Of a stretch of DNA of 6,200 bases, positions 1 through 5,342 are shown one piece after another; position 1 is the stretch's first letter; each line of letters begins with the position of its first letter. The notes below the pieces were generated by a model. The model saw nothing but the letters and a program-made list of their open reading frames with translations. It searched no databases and had not been told where the DNA came from. Origin of the DNA: Caldifarciminota bacterium (GTDB lineage: Bacteria > Hydrothermota > 32-111 > QNBC01); assembly GCA_015486655.1 (NCBI GenBank), contig WFRF01000065.1:1-6200 (forward strand), read 5' to 3'. The position numbers and the translations under genes are program-made.

Positions 1-1183
1 CTATGAAAATGAGATTAAGAAGCTTGAGGAGGAGAAGAAGTTGCTTGCAACGAACAGGACATTTGTTGTGAGCGGATGGGTTGAAACGGAAAAATATTCA
101 ATTCTGTCGGAGAAATTGGAGTCGAGGGATGATTGCACAATAATAAAGACAGAAATATCAAAAGACGATAATCCTCCAATAAAATTGAGAAACAAGCTGC
201 TGTTTAGGCCCTTTGAGATATTGACCGAGTTGTACGGTATGCCTTATTATTATGAACTTGATCCCAGTCCTCTTATGAGTTTGTTCTTTGCCGCATTTTT
301 CGGGCTGTGTTTGACCGATGCGGGTTACGGTATCATTCTCTCCGGAATAATTCTTATCTATATGTTTAAAACAAAGACATACAACAACAAACTGATGAAC
401 CTTCTATTTATAGGCGGTCTTTTTACGTTTGTAGAGGGGTGGTTACTACACGGATGGTTCGGAGACCTGTTTGCAAATTATTTTCATATGAACATACCCT
501 ATTGGTTTGATCCTTTGACAAACGCCATGGCTTTCGTTAGCCTTGCTCTGGCGGTAGGGGTTGTTCAGATTCTGGTTGGTATCATCATAGATTTTATAGA
601 AAAGATAAGGAGTAAGGATTATTTCGATGCTTTTACCGTACCGTTTGCGTGGTTTATGCTTTTATCATCCATATTTGCAATCGTTTTTGCCACAAACACG
701 CTTGTAAGTTTCGGCCTTGCTTCAAAGGCTTTGCTTCCGGCGGGTATAGTCCCCGTTGCAGAGATAATTATACTCATTGCATCCGTTGATATAATCCTAT
801 TCTCCAACAGACATGAGAAGAGCTGGGGATTCCGCATATTCCTCGGCATTTTAAATTTAACAATAGTTAGCGGATTGACTTCGTACCTGGGGGATCTGCT
901 TTCCTATATAAGACTTGTAGCTCTGGGGCTCGTTACCGCGGGGATAGCGGTTGCAATCAACAAAATAGCATTTATGACACTCAGTATCCCCGTGATTGGG
1001 ATAGTTTTTACCATTATAATTCTTGTGGGGGGGCATTTATTCAATATCGCAATAAATGCATTAGGCGGATTTGTTCATAGTTTGAGATTACAATATGTAG
1101 AATATTTTTCAAAGTTTTTTATCGGCGGAGGGATACCGTTTTCTCCGCTTAAAAGAGAAACAAAACACATATTAATTAAATAG
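1..1183 (+). CDS. ntpI: V/A-type ATPase subunit I (stator, a-subunit homologue), 5'-truncated
   Basis: This is the membrane stator subunit, which carries the ion half-channels and presses against the K ring. The frame is open from base 2, so the gene starts upstream. About 393 residues are visible, against roughly 600-660 for the family, so most of the cytoplasmic arm is missing. Numbering from the first whole codon, the start is a charged helix rich in E and K, followed by FVVSGWV, typical of the end of the soluble domain. The membrane domain follows from about residue 90, opening with the family-like FFGLCLTDAGYG and giving about seven or eight hydrophobic segments. SYIRLVALGL holds the conserved ion-path arginine (residue 304), and HSLRLQYVEYFSKF near the C-terminus holds a second (residue 362). 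The end IGGGIPFSPL also fits the family. TAG ends at 1183, 8 bases before ntpK. Identification is secure; residues E145 and H150 inside a membrane segment look unusual. Confidence 0.96.
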   Translation, partial: YENEIKKLEEEKKLLATNRTFVVSGWVETEKYSILSEKLESRDDCTIIKTEISKDDNPPIKLRNKLLFRPFEILTELYGMPYYYELDPSPLMSLFFAAFFGLCLTDAGYGIILSGIILIYMFKTKTYNNKLMNLLFIGGLFTFVEGWLLHGWFGDLFANYFHMNIPYWFDPLTNAMAFVSLALAVGVVQILVGIIIDFIEKIRSKDYFDAFTVPFAWFMLLSSIFAIVFATNTLVSFGLASKALLPAGIVPVAEIIILIASVDIILFSNRHEKSWGFRIFLGILNLTIVSGLTSYLGDLLSYIRLVALGLVTAGIAVAINKIAFMTLSIPVIGIVFTIIILVGGHLFNIAINALGGFVHSLRLQYVEYFSKFFIGGGIPFSPLKRETKHILIK

Positions 1184-1187
1184 GAGG
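1182..1187 (+). promoter_or_regulatory. Strong Shine-Dalgarno for ntpK
   Basis: AGGAGG overlaps the TAG stop of ntpI (1181-1183) and lies 4 bases before the ATG at 1192. It is the closest match to the consensus in the window. The overlap suggests that ntpK initiation is coupled to termination on ntpI, and the strength suits the multicopy ring subunit. Confidence 0.85.
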
Positions 1188-1191
1188 ATAT

Positions 1192-1650
1192 ATGGGTTTA
1201 GGAACTTTTTTAGCGTTTCTCGGTGTTGCACTTGCAGCAATACTTCCAGGCATTGGTTCGGTATTCGGTATTAACTTCGCAGCAAGAGCTGCAGGCGGTG
1301 TGTTGACTGAAGATCCGGATAAATTCGGCTCACTGTTTCTCTATGTCGTGCTTCCGGGGACACAGGGTTTTTACGGCTTTGTAATAGCTTTCTTGATTCT
1401 CAATGCAATGAAAGGTTTGGGAACGATTGGCGTTATGCAGGGATGGCAATTCTTTGCAGCTTCGCTGCCAATTGCCGCAACGGGTTTGCTTTCAGCGATT
1501 TATCAGGGTAAAGTCTGTGTTTCAGGTGTTAACCTTGTAGCAAAAAAACCCGCACATGCAATGAAAGGTGTTATTTATGCCGCAATGGTAGAGACTTATG
1601 CGGTTTTGGGTCTTCTTATAAGTTTATTCCTTATAATGGCAGTAAAATAG
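1192..1650 (+). CDS. ntpK: V-type ATPase subunit K (rotor-ring proteolipid), probably Na+-binding
   Basis: This is the membrane rotor-ring subunit that carries the coupling ion past subunit I. At 152 residues it matches the four-helix NtpK type (E. hirae NtpK is 156). Hydrophobic helices lie at about 3-26, 46-72, 84-106 and 125-150, as two hairpins. The second helix has LPGTQG (L54, T57, Q58), the third ends SAIYQGKV (Q105), and the fourth has MVETYA with the essential carboxylate E134. Together these match the five E. hirae Na+-site positions L61, T64, Q65, Q110 and E139. The first hairpin has glycine where the second has glutamate, so there is one ion site per four helices. The loop TEDPDKFG is also typical. 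The start is set by AGGAGG at good spacing. The stop TAG is 7 bases before ntpE. Na+ specificity is inferred from the residues; subunit identity is secure. Confidence 0.97.
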   Translation: MGLGTFLAFLGVALAAILPGIGSVFGINFAARAAGGVLTEDPDKFGSLFLYVVLPGTQGFYGFVIAFLILNAMKGLGTIGVMQGWQFFAASLPIAATGLLSAIYQGKVCVSGVNLVAKKPAHAMKGVIYAAMVETYAVLGLLISLFLIMAVK

Positions 1651-1657
1651 GTGCTAT

Positions 1658-2227
1658 ATGGGAGTTGAAAAGATTTCCCAAAAAATTATAAGTGATGCCG
1701 AAGCAGAAGCAAAGGAAATTGTAAAGAACGCAAAGGCTGAAGCTCAAAAACGGATAAAAGAGGCGGAAGCTTTTGTCAAGAAACATAATGAACAACATCA
1801 GGTTGCTGTTCAGAAGGCTCTTGAAGAAAAAAAACTGCGTCATATAGCGGGAGTCAATCTCGAAATAAAGAAAGAAATACTCGGTGCGAAGAGAGAGATG
1901 ATTGACGAGATAATAAAAAACACACTTGCCACAATTACAAAAGACAAAGAATATAAAAAATTTATTGTTAAAATGGTGGAACAGGCTGTTGAAGACGACG
2001 CCGAGGTTATTCTCAATAAAGAAGATTTAAAAAACAACAGAGATTTAATCGAGAAAGAGATAAAAAAGAAAAAGGTAAATGCTAAAATTTCCAGGGAAAC
2101 TGCCGATATTACAGGCGGATTTATTGTAAAAAAGGGTAAAATTACCATAGATTGCACCATTGATTCGATAGTAAATGCCAAGCATGATGAGATATTAATG
2201 AAAATAAACAGGTTGATAGGCGAATGA
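1658..2227 (+). CDS. ntpE: V-type ATPase subunit E (peripheral stalk)
   Basis: Subunit E pairs with a G/H-type subunit to form the peripheral stalk, which ties the A3B3 head to subunit I. The 189 residues fit the family length. Residues 1 to about 75 form a highly charged helix; within it, residues 14-46 show an 11-residue repeat with alanines at 14/25/36, 16/27/38 and 18/29, as expected for the right-handed coiled coil of E-G stalks. A globular domain follows, including the family-typical ITGGFIVKKGKITID (151-165) and a C-terminal helix ending NRLIGE. The start has AGGTG (1649-1653) overlapping the ntpK stop, with 4 bases to ATG. The TGA overlaps the next start by 4 bases. No G/H partner gene is in the window. 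E is a fast-diverging family, so identification rests on the helix pattern, the GGF motif, length and position. Confidence 0.93.
   Translation: MGVEKISQKIISDAEAEAKEIVKNAKAEAQKRIKEAEAFVKKHNEQHQVAVQKALEEKKLRHIAGVNLEIKKEILGAKREMIDEIIKNTLATITKDKEYKKFIVKMVEQAVEDDAEVILNKEDLKNNRDLIEKEIKKKKVNAKISRETADITGGFIVKKGKITIDCTIDSIVNAKHDEILMKINRLIGE
2224..2227 (+). other. ATGA start/stop overlap joining ntpE and ntpC
   Basis: The ATG of ntpC (2224-2226) shares bases with the TGA of ntpE (2225-2227). Upstream there is only a short AGG at 2218-2220, 3 bases from the ATG, and no good Shine-Dalgarno. Initiation of ntpC therefore probably depends on ribosomes that have just finished ntpE. Confidence 0.8.
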
Positions 2228-3240
2228 TAGAGGATTATAGCGAACTTGTCAGGGATGACCAGGAATATGCATACGAAACCGGCGTAATCCGTGTTCTTGA
2301 GACAAAATTCGTAGATCGTACGCATCTAAACAGGATGCTTGAGGCAAGAAGTTACAGAGAAGCTTTCTCTCTTCTCCATGATACCACTTACGGCAAGTAT
2401 ATGAAAGAAAAAACGGACTTTGATGGTGTTCTGGAGGATGAGTACAAAGAATTTCTGTCTTTCTTTGAAAAATCGTGCAAGAACAGGTATATTATTGAGT
2501 ACTACAAGTCGAGATACGACATACACAATTTCAAAATGTATATTAAATCAAAATTGTCCAATACAACTCTTGACAGTGCTATGTTGTCTCAATACGGAAT
2601 GATTCCCGCCGATACATTCATTAAGGTTGCCGATGCCGAAGAGGAAGGTGCGATTCCGGAACCTTACGGGACATTTGAAGTGAAGGCATTAAATTTTTAC
2701 GAAGAATCACAGGATATTGAACTTTTGGATATATTTATCGATTCTCTTTACTTCAAATGGAGACACGGATTGATAAAGAAGAGCGGTAATCTGTTTTTGA
2801 TTAATCTCGACAGAGAGCATATAACACTCATGAATATAAAGTCATTTGCTCGTCTTCTCTATTTCAAAAACAGTACTTCGATTGAGGAAGTGATTCTTGA
2901 GGGCGGTTTCATCGGTAAGGATTTTTATATTGAACACAAAGCGGAAAATTTAAACCAGATATGGAACCATTTGAAGAACACCCCTTACGAGCGTATTGTG
3001 AAAGACGGCTATTCGTTAATAACCAAAGAAGGTTCATTTGCCCTGCTGGAAAAATTGTGTGAGAATAGAATGGTAGACATAGCGCGCTCAACAAAATCGG
3101 CTATATTCGGGGCAGAGGTCGTTTATGCCTTCATGATGGCAAAGGAAAACGAAATCAGAACGTTAAGAATCATACTTTCCGGCAAGAAAAACAATGTCCC
3201 GAGAAAAATCATAGAGAGCAGATTGCCGGAGATGTATTGA
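2224..3240 (+). CDS. ntpC: V-type ATPase subunit C (AC39 family ring adaptor, d-subunit homologue)
   Basis: Subunit C is the funnel-shaped cytoplasmic adaptor that sits on the K ring and receives the central shaft. The 338 residues agree with the roughly 320-350 of the family, and there are no membrane segments. Near the N-terminus, AYETGVIRVLETKFVDRTHL (16-35) followed by LHDTTYGKYM (51-60) matches the vATP-synt_AC39 pattern of a Y-x-x-x-R-like start, an E-x-x-L/F helix and a T-x-Y motif. The C-terminus NEIRTLRIILSGKKNNV and SRLPEMY at the very end are also characteristic (LRII...GK...RL..Y). The ATG overlaps the ntpE stop (ATGA) and has a poor ribosome site, so it is probably translationally coupled. 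One copy is expected per enzyme, in line with weak initiation. TGA ends 7 bases before the next gene. Confidence 0.95.
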   Translation: MIEDYSELVRDDQEYAYETGVIRVLETKFVDRTHLNRMLEARSYREAFSLLHDTTYGKYMKEKTDFDGVLEDEYKEFLSFFEKSCKNRYIIEYYKSRYDIHNFKMYIKSKLSNTTLDSAMLSQYGMIPADTFIKVADAEEEGAIPEPYGTFEVKALNFYEESQDIELLDIFIDSLYFKWRHGLIKKSGNLFLINLDREHITLMNIKSFARLLYFKNSTSIEEVILEGGFIGKDFYIEHKAENLNQIWNHLKNTPYERIVKDGYSLITKEGSFALLEKLCENRMVDIARSTKSAIFGAEVVYAFMMAKENEIRTLRIILSGKKNNVPRKIIESRLPEMY

Positions 3241-3247
3241 GGTTATT

Positions 3248-3565
3248 ATGGCAAATAAGATAGCTGCAATAGGTAAAAGAGATGCAATACTCCCCTATAA
3301 AGCCATAGGGGTTGAGATATACATTACCGAAGAAAAAAGCGAATTTAAAAATATAATTGAGAAACTCGTTGAGGAGAAATATGCCATTGTTCTTGTAACG
3401 GAAGAACTCGCAGAGAATTTTGCGGACATTATACGAGAATACAATGAATATATGATCCCGAGTATCATTCCCGTTCCCGGAACGGAAGGTTCCACGGGGT
3501 ACGGGGCAAAACGTTTAAGAGAAGCTGTTAAAAAGGCAGTTGGTGCAGATATTTATGCAGAATAA
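3248..3565 (+). CDS. ntpG: V-type ATPase subunit F (central shaft; called NtpG in Enterococcus)
   Basis: This small soluble subunit binds the side of the D shaft inside the head and modulates rotation and ATPase activity. The 105 residues match the family (about 100-110). The N-terminal IAAIGKRDAILPYKAIGVEI (5-24) corresponds to the family's start (IG..D....F...G), YAIVLVTEELAE (45-56) to its central strand and helix, and PSIIPVPGTEGSTG (71-84) to the conserved P-S-I-I-P-I-P-G loop. A helix ending AVGADIY (97-103) completes the fold. TGAGGT at 3238-3243 overlaps the ntpC stop and gives 4 bases to the ATG. In bacteria named after archaeal genes it would be called atpF, so the symbol depends on convention. 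Its shaft partner D is not in the window. Confidence 0.94.
   Translation: MANKIAAIGKRDAILPYKAIGVEIYITEEKSEFKNIIEKLVEEKYAIVLVTEELAENFADIIREYNEYMIPSIIPVPGTEGSTGYGAKRLREAVKKAVGADIYAE
3292..3311 (+). repeat. Perfect 7-bp inverted repeat early in the subunit F gene
   Basis: CCCCTAT (3292-3298) and ATAGGGG (3305-3311) are exact reverse complements separated by 6 bases (aaagcc), 45 bases after the F start codon. In mRNA this would be a compact hairpin. No U-run follows, so it is not an intrinsic terminator. It lies in codons for LPYKAIG, so chance is possible. Confidence 0.4.
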
Positions 3566-3571
3566 GAGGTG
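3565..3571 (+). promoter_or_regulatory. Ribosome binding site that decides the ntpA start
   Basis: AGAGGTG lies directly after the F stop (TAA 3563-3565) and 6 bases before ATG 3578. An in-frame GTG at 3569 is part of this purine-rich site itself and has no site of its own, so ATG 3578 is the better start for ntpA. Confidence 0.8.
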
Positions 3572-3577
3572 GCTTAT

Positions 3578-5332
3578 ATGAAAAATGGAAAGATAATAAA
3601 AGTATCGGGTCCCCTTGTGGTTGCAGATAACATGTCCGGTTCAAAGATGTATGACGTTGTTTACGTTAGTGATTATAAGCTAATGGGTGAAATAATCGAA
3701 TTGAACGGAGACAGGGCATCCATACAGGTTTATGAGGATACGAGCGGTATAGGTGTGGGGGAACCCGTTTATCCCACAGGCGACCCGCTTTCCGTGGAAC
3801 TCGGACCGGGGTTGTTGGAATCAATCTATGACGGAACCCAGAGACCGCTTGATGTTATCCGCGAAGAAGCAGGAGATTTCATTACAAGAGGAATTCAGGT
3901 CCATCCGCTTCCAAGAGACAAGAAATGGGATTTTACCCCCGTAAAAAAGAAGGGCGATGTTGTAGAGGAAGGGGATATTATAGGAGAGGTCAAGGAGACC
4001 GTTATTGTTACCCACAAAATTATGGTGCCTCCGGGTATCTCGGGAAAAATTATAGATATAAAGAAGGGCAAATATACAATTGAGGATACCATTTGTATCG
4101 TACAATCAGGAAAGGAAAAACACGAAATTAAGATGTATCAGAAATGGCCCGTTCGTATTCCCAGACCATTTAAAGAGAAGATGTTACCCGATGAACCTCT
4201 TGTTACAGGCCAGAGGGTCATAGATACGTTCTTTCCCATAGGGAAAGGCGGAACAGCATGTATTCCGGGACCTTTCGGATCGGGAAAGACTGTCACACAG
4301 CATCAGTTGGCAAAATGGGCCGATGCGGATGTTGTAATATATGTGGGTTGCGGCGAAAGGGGGAACGAGATGACAGATGTTCTCCAGGAATTTCCGGAAT
4401 TGAAAGACCCCAAAAGCGGCGAAGCCCTTATGAAGAGAACCGTACTTATTGCCAATACATCCAACATGCCTGTTGCAGCAAGAGAAGCAAGTGTTTATAC
4501 GGGGATAACCATCGGCGAGTATTTCCGTGATATGGGCTACAGTGTGGCACTTATGGCTGATTCCACATCAAGATGGGCAGAGGCTATGAGAGAGATTTCG
4601 GGACGTCTTGAAGAGATGCCCGGTGAGGAGGGATATCCCGCTTATCTTGGTGCAAGAGTTGCCAGTTTCTACGAAAGAGCGGGAAGAATCATTGCAATAG
4701 GAAGTGACAACAGAGAAGGCGCACTGTCGGTAATAGGAGCCGTATCACCTCCCGGAGGAGATCTTTCCGATCCTGTTGTGCAGGCTACTCTCAGGGTTGT
4801 AAAGGTTTTCTGGAGTTTGCAGGCCGATCTCGCATATAGGAGACATTTCCCTGCCATAAGCTGGTTAAACAGCTATTCGCTCTATTTTGAAAATATTGAA
4901 GGAGTTTTGAAAAAGGAAGTCGGGGAAGATTTTATAAATCTTCGTGCAGAGGCAATGAAGCTACTTGAAAAAGAAGCGGAACTTGAAGAGATTGTAAGGC
5001 TAGTCGGTGCGGATACGCTTTCCCTACCGGATCAGCTCGTCCTTGAAGTGGCAAGGTCCCTCAGAGAAGATTTCCTTCATCAGAACGCATTCCATGAAGT
5101 TGATACATACGCATCGATAAAGAAACAGTATTTAATGTTGAAAAACATACTTTTCTTTTACGAAAAGGCAAAGGAAGCCATCAGTAAAGATATACATATA
5201 AAAACCATCAGACAACTGCCTATTATGGAAAAAATTTCAAGAATGAGATATATAACCGAATCTAAGATTGGTGATCTGGAAAAACTGCATGAAGAGATAG
5301 ATAAAGAGATCACTCGTCTTATAAATAAGTAG
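3578..5332 (+). CDS. ntpA: V-type ATPase catalytic subunit A
   Basis: The A subunit hydrolyses (or makes) ATP in the A3B3 head. From ATG 3578 it has 584 residues, normal for bacterial A subunits. In order there are: an N-terminal beta-barrel (about 1-70); the non-homologous region unique to A/V-type A subunits (about 110-190, including HPLPRDKKWDFTPVKKKGD); the Walker A loop GPFGSGKT (231-238, bases 4268-4291); the catalytic glutamate E260 with arginine R261 in GCGERGNEM; the Walker B end LMADSTSRW with D328; PGEEGYPAYL (348-357); PPGGDLSDPV (391-400); and a helical C-terminal domain. All catalytic residues looked for are present, and there is no intein at the P-loop. An in-frame GTG at 3569 would add three residues but overlaps the ribosome site. 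The stop TAG is 10 bases before ntpB. Confidence 0.99.
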   Translation: MKNGKIIKVSGPLVVADNMSGSKMYDVVYVSDYKLMGEIIELNGDRASIQVYEDTSGIGVGEPVYPTGDPLSVELGPGLLESIYDGTQRPLDVIREEAGDFITRGIQVHPLPRDKKWDFTPVKKKGDVVEEGDIIGEVKETVIVTHKIMVPPGISGKIIDIKKGKYTIEDTICIVQSGKEKHEIKMYQKWPVRIPRPFKEKMLPDEPLVTGQRVIDTFFPIGKGGTACIPGPFGSGKTVTQHQLAKWADADVVIYVGCGERGNEMTDVLQEFPELKDPKSGEALMKRTVLIANTSNMPVAAREASVYTGITIGEYFRDMGYSVALMADSTSRWAEAMREISGRLEEMPGEEGYPAYLGARVASFYERAGRIIAIGSDNREGALSVIGAVSPPGGDLSDPVVQATLRVVKVFWSLQADLAYRRHFPAISWLNSYSLYFENIEGVLKKEVGEDFINLRAEAMKLLEKEAELEEIVRLVGADTLSLPDQLVLEVARSLREDFLHQNAFHEVDTYASIKKQYLMLKNILFFYEKAKEAISKDIHIKTIRQLPIMEKISRMRYITESKIGDLEKLHEEIDKEITRLINK

Positions 5333-5337
5333 AGGTG
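5331..5337 (+). promoter_or_regulatory. Shine-Dalgarno for ntpB
   Basis: AGAGGTG overlaps the ntpA stop (TAG 5330-5332) and lies 5 bases before ATG 5343. It is the same heptamer that precedes ntpA, which fits equal synthesis of A and B (three copies each). Confidence 0.8.
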
Positions 5338-5342
5338 CGGAG

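Noticed and set aside
985..1003. TATCCC/GGGATA inverted repeat with a 7-base loop in ntpI
   Set aside because: Six base pairs within coding sequence and no U-run; repeats this short are expected by chance over several kilobases.
1542..1548. In-frame A_AAA_AAA slippery heptamer in ntpK, with a -1 frame running past the ntpK stop to a TAA at 1689
   Set aside because: A shift would lose helix 4 and the essential E134. The codons simply encode the conserved KKP loop, and no stimulatory hairpin or upstream SD-like element was evident.
1827..1834. Run of eight A in ntpE, a possible polymerase slippage site
   Set aside because: It encodes EKK in an uninterrupted frame within a Lys/Glu-rich helix. 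Such runs are expected in this AT-rich gene.
1840..2325. Minus-strand open frame of 161 codons opposite ntpE and the start of ntpC
   Set aside because: It lies entirely opposite well-supported genes. Its Phe/Ile/Ser-rich translation is what results from reading Lys/Glu-rich codons backwards, and no ribosome site or family motif was seen.
2570..2598. TTGACA-like -35 box inside ntpC as a possible internal promoter
   Set aside because: No acceptable -10 box lies 16-18 bases downstream; the best hexamers there match the consensus poorly.
3312..3357. TTGAGA and TATAAT hexamers inside the F gene
   Set aside because: They are 34 bases apart, twice the usable spacing, and no better -35 lies at 17 bases from the TATAAT.
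3821..4105. Minus-strand open frames opposite the A-subunit non-homologous region
   Set aside because: Two overlapping frames on the same strand cover the same bases, and both look like mirror images of ntpA codons.
4268..4291. Possible intein insertion at the A-subunit P-loop, a known intein site in yeast and some archaeal A subunits
   Set aside because: The Walker A motif is uninterrupted and the protein has normal length.
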